A stretch of 64,000 bases of DNA from Thunnus maccoyii (GCF_910596095.1 NC_056546.1:22038425-22102424); one strand, 5' to 3'. Positions 1 through 14,600 are shown, counted from the first letter of the stretch. A program made the numbers and translations. The notes: generated by a model not told the origin, from the letters alone.

Positions 1-2416
1 CATTTCAATCTATCTGATAGATATTTCAGTCTGAACCAAAGTGGTGGACCAATCGCCAACCCACGCTGCTAGCATGTTTAAAAACATGATACTAAAGAAC
101 ATAAATATATTTAGAATATAGTAAAAACATCACGTTATGTGTATAATATGTATAGAGTATATGTATGTGTGTAACTGGACAGGACCATCCCATTTTTTTT
201 TAAAATCAAGTCTAAGTCTGGTCTAAGTTAAAACCTACTTACAATAATTAAAACATGCTTTTCATAGTTCAGACAAGTTTGCAAGCCAGCTAAGTGAGAA
301 AAAATAGAAACGACTTGTTTCCATTGTTACTATGGTAACCAGATCTGACAAAATAAGAATAACCACTTCCTGAAAACTCCCGTCTGCCCTCTGGATGTGA
401 CCTTGCTTTCCCTAAAAATGTTTTCCAAAGCCATTGTTTCTGTGGGCACATTGAACAGTTATCACAAACAATACCAAAATCTCCAAAGGAAAGCGAACAC
501 ACACTGACCCCCACCGCTGTGCGGGAGAGGTCAGCAGGCTTATGGATGTGACCCCTCTTCAAAAAACAAATCACACAGGGGACAGCGAGTTACAATAACT
601 CGGTAATAATAGACAAGAAGGGGCTGACATAAATGATAAAAGTGCAATAACAAACAAAGACAAGTAAAGTGTGTGTGTGGTAGAAGAATAAAAAGAACAC
701 TTTTAAACAGTGTATGTATGAAAAGCACCAGGGGAACGGGTGTGTTAGATGGTAGTTAGATCCACCATATTAACTGTAGCATTACTGGAAAGCAGGTGTC
801 GACAGTTTAAACTGGTCCATATGTGTAAAAATACCTCCAGATCTCAGCAAAGATTTAGTTTGGTGGCTGCTGTTCTGTCTTGGGAAATGTATAAACTTTC
901 CTCTGCAGAGTAAATAAACCAGTGAGGGCTTCTTGCAAAATGTGTATTACTGTAGATCAAACTGTAACATAACACAAAGAGACATGCCTGATAACTCAGA
1001 CTGATCCATCACATTACCCATAAGTAACAATACTGATAAACCCTTTTCATCTTTGTTATTCCTTCCACGTTAAAAGGATTGGAAGGAAACAAACCTGAAA
1101 ATCTCATTAAGAATGAGACAGATTGTCTTGCATCTACCTCTGGATACACTGTGCTGATTTCAATGAGTGAAATCAAATTGCTACAGAACAGAAACTGCTA
1201 CAGCGTGTGCAGTGTAATTTGCAACGAAAGCCATCATAGGGTTGCTAAAAGAGGAAATACTTCTCAAGTAAGAGACTTCTCTGATTTATCATCCCTTATC
1301 TTATCCCTCTCATCAGCTCCCTAGCTACCCTTCACCCGACTATTAGCCAAAATACAAGCGATAAGACAACCTTTTCACACTTCCCTGCTGCAAATGTGTC
1401 TTCAGCTGTGTATGCAGCAGATTAAGGGTCATGCTGATGAGTTACGCAGGATATCTAGTGTGGAATGCAGACTCAAGGCCCTGAGATTAGGAGACCCGGC
1501 TGGTCTGTCATAACCCCAACCCAATGAAATTCAAACAGACAGCAAGGTAGTCTTCGGAGCAGCGAGCAAACACCAGATTCATTTATGTTATGTATGAGTG
1601 TGGGCTATGTTTCTACCCACACAGAGACTGCAGTAACAAACCATGAGCCCAGTGCACACTCCTGACAGGACCTATTCCTCTCTGGTCCACAGACAAAATA
1701 ATCTGGCTGTGTGGTTCCACACCGAGGGCAGGCTAACCTTACCTCACCTGTAACTAACAGCCTCAGGACAAACAAAGTAAACCAATAAACTATCTTTACT
1801 CTTATTGTGAGACTGCAGAATTTAAGGTTATGTTTTTCTAAAGCTGCTAACAATGTATCAGGGACATTTTAATTCATTAAAAAAAAGAAAAGAAAAAGAA
1901 AACAGACACAATCTATGAATAGAGGGGCAGATATGACATCTAACACGGCTCCCTCAAACACTGTGAAACACTCTGGTAATGAGGAGATTTTTCATGAATT
2001 TATATAACAACTTTAACATATGTTTTTAAAGTAATCAACTAAAATATTTGCAAAGTTATACTTATATTGTGCAGTCCTATAGCATGTCTTACAATATACT
2101 GCATTTCCTTGGTGGGTATTCAAAGCAGTGCATGTCTTTCCTTTAGCAAGAGTTCACGACACACATATCCCATTAAAAAACACTTATTCAAGGATTCATA
2201 AAGAGGATGGTTACACTGGTACTAAATGAATATTGGACAACTTTTGTTTTTGTAGCAAACAATCTCTAATCATAAAGTATTTATAAGGCCTAACTTTGTG
2301 CTATGTTAACATCTGTTTGACCTTTTATTCATTACATAATTAGCTGTCAAATAATCTACAGATTAATCATTAAATAAAGCCCTATTTGTGATTTCAGCAC
2401 ACTAGTGATGACTCAC
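1..2416 (-). other. arid4b: ARID4B intron 8 (partial)
   Basis: No ARID4B exon is visible on the minus strand here. An A/G-rich run lies at about 1,880-1,905. A 35-codon plus-strand open stretch ending at 1,513 is discussed as a finding. Nothing else is recognised. Confidence 0.7.
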
Positions 2417-2496
2417 AATTTTCCATCCTTGAAGGAGCGGACGAAGATGCTTTCCTTCTTCATGGTCACGTCTTCATGGCAGTCCGGGGAGATGAC
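2417..2496 (-). CDS. arid4b: ARID4B coding exon 8 (residues 197-222), last one in the window
   Basis: This 80-nt exon has acceptor CCAAG and donor GTGAGT. It encodes [20 protein letters not shown] and SFKDGK, with a split codon (TT-) expected to complete F. The next exon is not found between 1 and 2,410, so the following intron runs off the window. Confidence 0.9.
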
Positions 2497-2539
2497 CTTG
2501 GTGCACCGAAACAAGACACAGTCAAGAGGTCAGATGAGG

Positions 2540-2606
<67 letters not shown>

Positions 2607-5600
2607 ACAATAAAGTGAAGGAGGAGGAGGGGGAGGAGGGAGGGAGGGTCAGAGTATGACTCAATGACTTAAGACGTTTCTACAAAAGGCCACGCTGATG
2701 GATTACAAAATATGCCGTCTACGAAACAAAGATAAACAAGCAGGCAAGATGAAGAGCGATGTGTAAAGGTGGCGCGCCCACTCTCAGCATGTGCTGCTGC
2801 TGTTTACTGGAGTCCAGGAGCTCAACAGTGGGAGTTGTTCCAGAGCCACGGTCTAACCCACAGGAGGGAGCACTGCCGTTATGAGATCCTATTTCCGCCA
2901 GGCCTCTGCCTGCATGCTCCTACTCTCTCTGTATGCAGCACATACAGCGCACACGCTTGCATGTATGCTTTTGCTTAAAAACTATGACTCACTTTTATTT
3001 TGTGTTACTATTTCACTCTCTGACGCATATGCTGCAGTGCAGAGACTATTTCCTTCTACTTTTGTTACCCAGTGCATTTAAGATCACATGGTTTATCAGT
3101 GTTCTCTGTGTATCATCTGTTGCATGAGACATCTACCAGTGTACTACTCCACCCCTCTGCCATACGGTCACAGTGTAAACAATGACAGGCCACTGTGTAA
3201 TGTACTTCTCTGGGCTGTCACAAGGAGGCAGCATGGAGCTCAGTCAACAACAGGCCAAGAACAACAAACCCTGTAGGCGGGGCTCTGCTGACTACACAGT
3301 TAAAGGGACAGCTTTCCCCACCCTCTCCCATTCTCCCAGTTCTACTTGTAACACTTAGATACACAAACAACGCCTGTCACCATTACATTGTGTACTAATG
3401 GTGGCTCTGAGGTAAGAAAGGGTGGAGAGAGATTGGAAAATACTGAAAACATCAAATCAGTGTTTTTGCTGCATTGTTTCAAACATCAGGGAAAACGAGT
3501 CATATTTTTACTTTCTGAAATACTTTAAACTACACATGTTACTAGTTAGATGTTTTGCTACTGCAAAAAGTTTGTCATATTGTCAGAAATCAGCTACTTG
3601 TCTGCAGCAACGTGTATACTTCCAACATCTCATGGTGTGTGTATTCTGAAGCAATAATATAATCCTGCTGAGTGCTGTGGTTACATAAGCAGGCGTTTAG
3701 ATGAGATGGCACAATGCTGTGAGTGTACTGGAAGACCAGCAGCTCTGGTCCCGGTTTTCTTCAGTGATGGAACAGAGCGCAGTGAAGGAAGAGATGCTAT
3801 GAGCTCACCAGCGCAGGATACCACGTGGTCTTCTTTTTGTCCCCGGTGGCGACCCCCTCCACACAGACCACTTTGCCGAACAGATCCTCATTCTGCCGCT
3901 GATCGCTCTCCTCTTCCTCGCTGGAGGATGATGACAACTCTTCCTCTTGGCTGTGGGTGAAAAGGACAGTTTACTCACTGGGCTGCGTTTTAGAGAGGTC
4001 TAGTGTGCATGTAGCGTTATATATACACATGTTATTTCAGATTCATAACATACCATTCAATTTATAGACAATTCAGTGCAAGAAAGTACGACCTCAAGAA
4101 AGTTTTCTAACAAATTAGAGCTGAAATGATTGGCTGATTTTGATAATAGATAAATCACTAGTATAGTAAGTAAAATGGTGAACATTCCCTCGTTTAAGCT
4201 TCTTAGTTGTGAGGATTTGCTGCTTTTCTTTGTCTTTTCTGACAATAGATTGAGCATTTTCAGGTTTTGGTATGCTGGTCAGACAAAAAAAACACATTTT
4301 CACTATTTTATGAAATTTTAAAGACCAAAAGATAAAATAATTGTCAGATTATAATTAATATAAATAAACTATTACAAATAACTGTTAGCTGTAGCCCCAC
4401 TAAAAACATTCTCTACTTCAGAAAAATGTATGACATCAGATGACTCAACTCATAGTTGCTGGATTCACACAGAGCTACGCCTGCCTAATCTAAAAAAAGA
4501 CAAATGTTCTGGTTGTTCATAGAGCTGCAATCATATTGACGTTTTATATTAAATCAATGCTATATATAAACAGGTTAGGAAAACACAATTGTGTGTGCAG
4601 GTCTCTCTGAATACAGACAGGCAGAGGATTTCAAAATGTCTCCAACTAACAATCCACAGCACAAAAAAAGTCTTATCATTATGTAGCGCAGTGAAACATG
4701 AGGCCCGCTCTACTGATGAGCTCACTCATTAGGATTTGTGTATTGACGAGCCGGCTCATCTCTGCTGTCTGACAGTCATCCTGACGCTCAGGCAGAGCCC
4801 TGACTGCGGCCAGCAGACAGCCAGCTATGTCTCTAAATGTGATCATGCAAGCATCACCAGCAGGCAAACAGATCCTCCGTCCTCTTTTTATGCCTCACTT
4901 GGCCTGCTCTGAGCACAACTCTATGTACATATACACACTCTGTCTGGCACGACTCGGGAGCAGTAAATCAGCCAGGCTGCTACTACAATTACTACAACAA
5001 CAAAAACAACAACTAAGCAGTGAATCAAAGTCATAAACAAAGCACTGTAGCTACTTGGTGATGGAGAGATTACAATTCATGCTCCATAATAACTAGTTGT
5101 CTTTATTTGCACAGTAATTTCAGGGAATAGTTTGACATTTTGGGAAATAAACTTTTTTTACTTTTGTTGTTGAGAGTTAGATGAGAAGATTGATACCACA
5201 GTTATGTCTGTACGGTAAATATGAAGCTACTGGCAAAAGTTAGCTTAGCTTAGCACAAAGACAGGAAACAAGGGGAAATAGCTAGCTTGGCTGTTTCCAA
5301 AAGTAACAAAACACACTTACCAGCACCTGTAACGTCCCCGAATTGATGTTATGTTATATCACATTTGTTTCATACCCACAAAACCCAAAGAAACATGTTG
5401 CGGTTTTGCAGGGAGTTTTCTGATTGACTGTTCCTTAGCCTGAAGCAGTGACTTCCTGGAGTCTCTGCTGGTTGCCTGGCAACCTCATGGTTAAACTAAC
5501 AAGATATAATGTGTTGATTAGTCAGCTTTAGAGGGAGTTCAGACTGAAAACAGCCCTGCATAAAAACAAAGAAAGAGGCTGCAATGGAGGGGGTGTGCTG

Positions 5601-8600
5601 AAAATCTGTTCCAGGAAGTCCAGTCTGAGTAACAGATCCTTGAGTAATCAGATGCCAAAAAAATACTCTGACACAGCAACTCTGGGAAGATATCACAACG
5701 GCAATTATGTCAGGCAATAGTTGAACCAGGTTCAACTCTTTGTCGGACGACCCAGCGTTGGAGTCCTCTGTGTTGGCGCTGCACTGATGCTGTGTTTTTT
5801 CATGGAGGGCTGCGGTTGGTCTGGTCTCAACGCAGCCTTTCAGCAAGAAAGCAAATACATATATTTCCAAAAATGTCAAACTGTTCCTTTAACAGAAGAT
5901 GGAAAAAAGACTATCTCTTCAAACAAAAAATTGTAGCTGTTTTATTTTTTCCAGTAATCTCAATCTATGCAGTATTGTTAATGCTTCTAAGAGTTAAGAC
6001 ATTAAGGAAGGCAACAGGTCCAAGGTGCTAATGTGCAGCGGGGACTCTTCCAAGTCAATATTGTATCAATGTTTATAGTAATATTGACTTTTCTCTTGAG
6101 TGCCATTAGCAACGGTGTCAGAATAAGATTATAAAGCAGAGTGTCCTCTTTATAAACAGAGAGCAGTCACAATTATATCCAGCGCCAAACACCCTCAGCA
6201 TTTCCTATTCCCAGATGAAAACTCTGCAGTCTCTCAGGAGTAGGCACATCATAGCATAAAACACCCACTGGAACATTTGAGTCAAAGGGGGGAGGAATAA
6301 AAAAAAAAAAAAAAAAAAAAGGATAACATTCAGCATGGCCGCACCATGCTCACACTGCATGCACACACTGGAGCTCGGCGTGATTGAGGAGCTGGAGGAG
6401 GCGGGTTAGGCTCTCCTCTTCCAGGCCTCGGGGACTGTTTATGAGGGGATGGTGATGAGAGTAAATCTTTCATTTCGGCTGCTGTCAGCGTACTTAGAAT
6501 AGGAGAGCCTGTTACTGATGACCGTGGGTTGGCACAGAAAATCCCTCGCCAATCCACATCACAGACCTCTGTTATATTGAGTTTGATATGAGCCCCGCAG
6601 GATGTACAGAGACGGAGGACAATACTCACATTGGGTTCGATCGTCGGCCGCGGTTGCCCTTCTTGCCGATGACAGGAGTGCCAAAGTGCTCAGGGTTGGT
6701 GAGAGGGAGTCTGTCGAGTGTCTGCAGACGAGACAAACAACAGCAAAGGACCTCAGTGCCACCTTGTCAGACACTAAATTGGAAGACTTGAGATTTATCC
6801 TGGATCCCTTGAAGAAATTCTCTTTATAGGATTTCATCAGTTACAAAAGGAGGGATTTACTGAGCTCCACAATGCTTACATTTGGCATATTCTCTGTAAT
6901 ATTGGTCTCCTGCAATATTTGACAGCTGAACTTCTAAATGCCAATGTGGGACCATTCATAAACAGCCTTTTATTTAGAGCTGTGTTTCCAGTGCCAGAAA
7001 GCAAGTAAGTAAAGAAGAGGGACTATAAATAAAAATAAAATGAACGCTTTTATTTTTTGTGAGAAAGCTAAGAGATAAGGCTGGTGTAAAAGCGTAGGAC
7101 AGCACGGTACTTGCCTCGCTCTCCGCAAAGTGACGCGCTCCTTTCAGGCAGAGAGAGGAACGCCTTAAGGTCTTCTCATCACCGTCGTCAAACACTGCAG
7201 AGATGAGAGAATCTATTAGGCTGCTGTATGTAGGCCAGGAGTCCACTAACACACACAAACACACACACACACACACACGAGCACTAATAAACTCCTGTCT
7301 TGGTTTCAAAACGTCTGCTTGTTTATGATATGTTAAAAACAAATTATGCTCGTCTTTTAATGCTAAGACAGCTCCTCCGGCAGGCAGTGACAGAGTCTGT
7401 TTCAGCTCACAGCTTCATTAGAGCTTCAAGGATCCTCTGCTAGACAGAAAGACAACTCTCTGATTCCACTGAGGATGGATTGATTTTATTTATGGATTGA
7501 CTAATGAGAATTTAAGGGATAACATGTTTAAGTGAGAACATCTACAGTGCTGGTCTGAAAGATAAGCTCCAAAGACGTTAAATTATACAACTGATCTTTG
7601 AAAGTCTGACAATAATAATAATAATAATAATACATATGACATTAATAAACATCATTTTACGGAATTTTTATTTCGCTAACAGCGCCACATCACCTCGCTC
7701 CCATTATTCGTTGCTCAGATGTACTTAGCAACAACAATAAGGAGAAAACACTTGAGGCACCTTCAGCAATGACTTACACATTTGTTTTCCCACTGATGAA
7801 TGAAAAGAATGAATTTGTGCCAAGAAGAGTGTTTGGAGACAGGGGAAAACCCCCATGGGCATGAGCAAGCAACGAGCAGCTGCTGAGACTACAGATCTGT
7901 ATACTCTGGATTATCCAACACTGCAACTGTGTACACTTGATAGACCCGCAGATACAAACTGCCCTGAGAGAAGAGAAAGTACTACATACCTGTCAACGTA
8001 TGTTATGTTGACTCACTAGGTATAGTGTGTCTCAATCAGCCTCTACAGCTACCGAAAACTTTTTTTTTTTTTGGAAAAAATAAATAAAGTACTTAACAAG
8101 GTGGTAACAGTATCATGTTTTTTTTGTCTTTTTTCTTCAGGTTTCATGAGTTTAGCTTGTGTGTTATTTCTTGACACATCAGTTGCTCCATTGTTCTTGC
8201 AACAACTTAAAGTACAATGTTTCAGCAAAGGAAAACACAAACCACCTTGTGGAATTTTCATTGTACACAAACATGTTTTTTACAAGCTAGCTGCAGGGAG
8301 AGTACAAGTCTTTGAGAGAGAAAGGGAAAGCAGACGGTTTGATATTGACTCACCAACAGTATATATACTAGCATCGGTCAGCTTATTGATTGTGGCCTCC
8401 TGGTAAACTCCATCCTGATTCTTCACCTCTACAACAGCACCCACCTGTAGGACAGACACCCTGATGTTATTTGGCATCTTAATATGCTAACTGTTATTAC
8501 TTTCTAATGGTAAATCTAATGATGTGTTCTGAAGTAATGAGACGACCATATTGCTGCTACAAGAATCATAATTGAGTGAAATGAAATTGCAAAGCCAGCG

Positions 8601-11600
8601 CTCCGCTGACTGATGCTCTTGTGCTTTCTCTAACACTATTGTAGGGGAGGGGGGGTGGGTGGGGGGGATTGATCGTGTTTCGGTATAAAATGAAGTAAAA
8701 CTATATTAATGTGATGTCATTCAAAGTTCAGACAATTACTTATAGTTTATGGGTAATTAATGGCAATATGTGTGTTAGGACAATACAACATCAGGCTTCT
8801 TCATCACTCCTGCCTTACCTTTAGAGGTCCTTTGATGTTTTCATCATGAACCTCCGCCGTGGACAGATCTGGTTTAAAGGTCACCTGGGGAAGGGGGAGG
8901 AGACTCAGTAAAAAAGAATAAACAAACAATTCTCTAAAGGTCTGACAGGGACACATCAATCTTCCACTTCACAGAGGCAGCAGGTCCCTAGTAACGCTGC
9001 TGGACTTTATAACTGAGTGGCACTAATTACAGCGATAGACTCTTCATGCCATGCTCAACACCGAGACAGGTTTGTTGTTTTAAATCACTACGGTTTGACG
9101 TATAAAAATAGTAGTACAGAGTTGTTGGTGTCTATAGACAAGCAGCATGTGTGTGTGTGCGCATTTCATACTATGGCTGAGTGACTGAACCCCAACTGGC
9201 AACTGTCTGGTCACAGCCGCATCTGCTGGCGCCAACTGTGGCGGATTTCAGTTACGAATGTCAAGGCTAGGCTAACTGACCATCCCCCTCCCCCTCACTG
9301 CATCCGCAGCCTCCCCTAAGTGAGCCACAGTAGATCATAATCTGATCACGCTGTGGTAATCTTGCATCTGCATGGTGACCTGGCAATACTGTGACAGAAA
9401 ACACCAAAAGGCAGGCACAGAGACAGACACACACACACACACACACACACACACAGCCATTTACTGGCACATATTCTCCAAGCAGCACGTGTGAAAAGTG
9501 TTGGAGCAGCCAGAAGCACAGAATCTGTTTAGTATTGAAAATGCCCCTCCCTGCATTGCATATCAAAGTGCTTCTTTTTCTGTTTCCTAGGGGAAATTAA
9601 AGTAATTTTTGAGAGCATGTGCTAGTAAAATAGTAACATAATTATGCTGGAGACCTGGCTTCACTTTTATTGACTATGATCGAGTCTAGAATCAACCAGC
9701 ATAAAAGGAGCTGAGAGACATGTTAAGCACCCCGACTCAGAAAACAAGCCTGCAGGTAACAAATTCAGACAACGCTCTCTCAAGTCGCTTTCAAATATAA
9801 CAACAGCAGAAACAGCAATTAAAGTCTCGCTGTGAAGGCAGGATCAAGACAATGAATGAAAGTAACACATACTGTAAGGCGCTGTTGAATCGTCAGGTCA
9901 TAAAATAAGGAGGGAGGAAGAGAGAGAAATAAAAAGCTTCCTGAGGCAGCATTTCATCAGTTATGGAGATAATAACATTCCTGCCGCGTGGAATAAAGGA
10001 ATTCCTTTCTTCACATGGAAGAGCAGGAGGCTCCGCTCTCTGTAGACAGAGGCAGGGTGACTCTCGCTGTCCAAAGCTTCAGCTAGAAGATGTCAATAAC
10101 GCCTGACGCTTCTGACAGCCTGCTTCCTACCTGAGAGCTTCAGTTGCTGAGTGATTTCAGGTGAGGTCTGTTACTGTAGGACTACTACGACTTAACACTG
10201 GAATAAGATATCAAATCATTCTGATATTAGAATAAAACTTCAGTCCAGCAGGTTTATGTGAGGTTAATAGCTTTATCACTTAATCCATTATATTACAATT
10301 ATATTACATTGGTTATTCAAATCAGCCTGACAATGTTGCTTAACTGCAGGATGTTTCACTAAAACTAAATTGAAAATGGTTAGTGAGCATTTTGCCCATC
10401 TGAAAATGCAAGACTGCTATATTTCTGCTTTGTTTAAATGTAATAAAATAGTAACTTCTTCAAGAATTTCATTTTATGGATGTAAAATTTGGCTAAAACA
10501 ATGAGCAGATTAATGACATATTGTTCAATGCTGGATAAATGAGGAGTGTTGAATATTAATAACAAATCCTGTAAAATTTCTGAATTCTTACCAAAATATA
10601 TTATAAGGTCCAACTGAAAATCAGCCCAAAACGTTGTCACATGTACACACTGAATAAACACGTTCTAGCGTTTCCACCATAATGAAACAAAGAGCATTTG
10701 CCTTCTATATTAGGAATATACATGATAAGCAATGTGACAAGCATATAATGCCAGTTGACATTGCATTAATTAAACTAGTATGCTCACTTTGGGAGACATG
10801 AACAATATATTTCTCTATGAAACCTTCATATGAATACAGAAGCACTTCACAGTTAGATAGCCGTTTACAGGCAAAATGTTGTTGTTAAATCGATTTAAAA
10901 AAAATAATGATTTGTTTCTGTATGTGATATTGACATTATTCCATTAAATAAACATTTGTGAGGAGAATAGTTGTGCTTATATAGAAAGAACCAATGAAAG
11001 TAGGAGAGTTTGATAAGGGTATAAGGGCACATAACTAAAAATTAAAACCGCTTACTTTTTACAGTAAGTTTGGGATAATATTCCACATGCTATCTGGATC
11101 TGGATCACATGCTAATCTTTTGATCCAGTTCATTTTGATAACATGGTTGAATGAGGGAAAAGTACAAAACATTAAGACCTCCCTCTGTTAGAGACATCGA
11201 CATAACCTCCTTTAGCCTTGTTTGGCTTATTTTTTCCAAATAAAGTTAAAAAGCCTTTCTAAACAAGAGGTTTTGTGTTTGGTGACATCAAGAGAGGCTC
11301 TTGTTTTTGTATGATGGGCTGTTCAAGCGGATTTCACCCACGCTCCCGATGGCCAGTCCGACTCTGACCTGGGATGACGTTTCGAGCTGAGATGACCGGC
11401 AAGCGTCTGGCCAGCAAACGTCGGAGCACATTTCCAAATAGGTGTTATTTGGAAAATCTGACAATATATTGGCAATCTAATCTGGTTACTTTTAAATATT
11501 TTATAAAGCAACATATTAACAGTTCTACAGCAAAATTTACAACAGCCTTTGGCCTGGCTCACAATCTCCACCATTGCCACCATTTGGTGCAAAATGCATT

Positions 11601-14600
11601 CTGGGATACTTGACTGTCCCTAGCTTCAACCGACCAATGGTGTAACGTCATCACTTAGTGAGTCAGTGAGTGACTCAATGACGGACAGACGTTTGGGTGT
11701 GTAGAGCTGGTCCTGCTGTTGCCGTCCAGCCAAACAAAGAGGAACAACGCAATGCTTCAAACTACTGAGTAGAGGCGCAACAAATATTTTGGTGCCATAT
11801 TTTGAGAAACAAAATGTGAAGATGCACATTGTGCAGGTGAAAATAAATTGATATATATACTGAATCATATCAGTTATGGCTTTAAGGGGTGCAAAGCATT
11901 GTGATTTTTGTCTTTTTAAAAAGTCTGAGCTTCAGTGCTGTCTGTTAGGATCCAGTACAACATTAAGTGAACTTTGATATTGCTTTATTTGTGCAAATTT
12001 GTCAGTCAGGTGTCAGGTGCAGTCTGGGCCTTTTGGTCATAAACAATTGGATGTGATCCCCGGCTAACATGACAGATGTTTGCTGTGACAACAAGCACCA
12101 ACTGTATGTGTGACAACTCAGATAAAACCAATAAAAAAAGCTCTAGTTGTTTCAGACTCTCCTCTGCTCCTGTCTCTTTACATCATTTTTACAACAGGTG
12201 AAAATTAGGCACTTCACACACTGGCAGTTTTACAGTGATGGAGATCAATGAACACTGTTCTTTTACAAATTTAAAAAAACCTGGGAATACATCTCAGTCT
12301 CTGTCTCATTCATGCAGCCTCTACATACATTACATTACAGTATAATGCAGCTAGAAGGCAAAATTTACTGTATTTGCTTTGAAGAAAACATGAGTGTGTT
12401 TCCCTCTAGTGTGAGGAGCATCGAGAGGTGAGAGCAAATGAGTGATCAGAGAATTCTTGGATATATAGAGCTGAAATGGTCAGTTGATTTATCACTTAAT
12501 CAACTGACAGAAAATCTTGATCAACTATTTTGATAATGAATCCATTATTTTAGTAATTTTTCAACCAAATTGTCAAATATTTGCTGTGTCCATCTTCTCA
12601 AATGTGAGGATTTGTTGCTTTCCTGTCTTATATGATAGTAAAGTGAATTTCTTGGGGCTTTGGCCACAACTAACCATTAATTTCATCATCGATTGATCTG
12701 CCAATTATTTTCTCAATTCATTGATTAATTGTTTGTTCTATAAAAATTAAGAAATAGTGAAAAATAACAGTTATTTCACTTTGTCAAATATCTTGTTTTA
12801 TCCAACCCACAGATATTCTGATTAATATCATATATGACAAACAACATTAAATCATCATATCTGAGAAGTTTTTCCTAAATAATGGATAAAATGACTAACT
12901 GATGATCAAAGTCATTTGATAACTAATTATCTGTTGATCAACTAATCGATGAATCAACTAATTGTTAGAGCTCTACAGTATTTTGGAGTGTTGGTCAAAC
13001 AAAACAGGTGTTATTTTTGGCTCTAAGAAAATGTGATGAGCATATGTCAGCATTTTCTGTCATTTTATAAAAAAGATGGTCAATCAATTCATCAAGAAAA
13101 TAATTGGCAGATTAATTGGTAAATGAATTAGTTGCAGCCCTAGAGAGAGTTAGTCCTGTCAAGCTCAGAAATTATCTTAATTTATTCAGAACATTCTCAC
13201 TTGGGCTTTTTATAATTCTTCAATTCAGTTTTATATCAGTGGGGACCAAGTTATAAAACGATGATTTAAGAGATTCTTTCATTTTGTATTCTGTAGTGAA
13301 ATATATTAGAAAAACTACTAAAAAGATATATTGTGAAGACTAATATTATTATACTGAACTCATATGCCATTACATCCTTAATAACTATGATTTAAGCAGC
13401 ACATTGATTCTGTCATGCAGCACACATTGTTGACACCGTGCTTGTTACTGTGTCGTAGGGTTGGTCCTGACTGATCATATGTGTGCTGAACATTTCAATA
13501 GTGAGTGATACTGATGCGGTGCTAATTGGCTTTTTAACAGGTCTTCAAGTACAGATCATCATCATAAATAAGAATGTCACACAGATCTTTTCATCTGCTT
13601 TTAGAATTACTCAAAAGACAGCAGCGCCATATGCTGTAACCATCAACTTTGTTAAACAAGCAGACAGAGATTAATGAAGCAAAGAGCTAAAGAGGATTTG
13701 ATTACAGTGGAATATGCACATCCACAACAACCACTGAATAATTGCCATGTTTCAACATTTGTGTAACAGAGCTCACATTCACTTACAGCTACCCAAAAAC
13801 AAACCCCACACTCAGCCAATTAGTATGGTAATTCATTTATGAGCTGAGACTGTCCTATTAGCTTCATTTTACCCCACAATATTTTAACTATGAGGATCAC
13901 ATGGTTTATTTTGTCACGTTGTTTGAGACAAAAAGGCACGTCATTTGATGATTTCTGCTGGTGTGCCAGAACGGCAGATCATCGCTGCTCTTTTGTCTCT
14001 TCAGGGGGAACTACAGTGCATTGACACAGTGAAAAGCCAGCATCCAATCTTTGTTCCTCCTACACACTCTAGCAGAACGAGAGACAAGCGATCCGTCTCT
14101 ATTGTATTATCCAGATGCTCCAGCCCCACTGGGAAATGAGATACTGTACTACGTGCATCATGCAATGCCTTCATCAGCAAGGCATAAAACCGATGGGGGA
14201 ACAGCAGTCGCGCCGGGCGAGAGGGACGCCTGAGGACGTGATGGGTACCTGGTGGGTTAGGCCAGACCCTGCATCTGTCACAGCTGGGTCCCAGATCAGT
14301 TTTTTTTCTGATGTATGAGCACCACTAACAAACTGAACCACCTGGTAGAGCTCCACCGTGCAAGCAACACAGCTGGATTCTTGGCAACATCAGACGCCAA
14401 GAAAGTAATTTTAAGACACAAACGTTCTCAGAATAAATTCAATCATCCAAATAAACCAATGTCCAATCTACACTCTCTGGATGTACAGTAAGGCTGAGCT
14501 GTGTGACCCTGAGTGTACCTGCTTCACACAGCAACAGAGCCCCAGAGCCCTACTGCACTTTAAAAAAAAAAAAAATTTTAATTTTGGATCATGAGCACTT

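Larger units (their letters stand above)
3951..6629 (-). other. arid4b: ARID4B intron 6
   Basis: This 2.7-kb intron holds the MITEs at 4,114-4,402 and 5,118-5,892 and the poly(A) run at 6.3 kb. No further exon is seen. Confidence 0.7.

Noticed and set aside
5496..5936. Long overlapping open frames on both strands at 5.5-5.9 kb
   Set aside because: They lie inside a TIR element and have no family resemblance.
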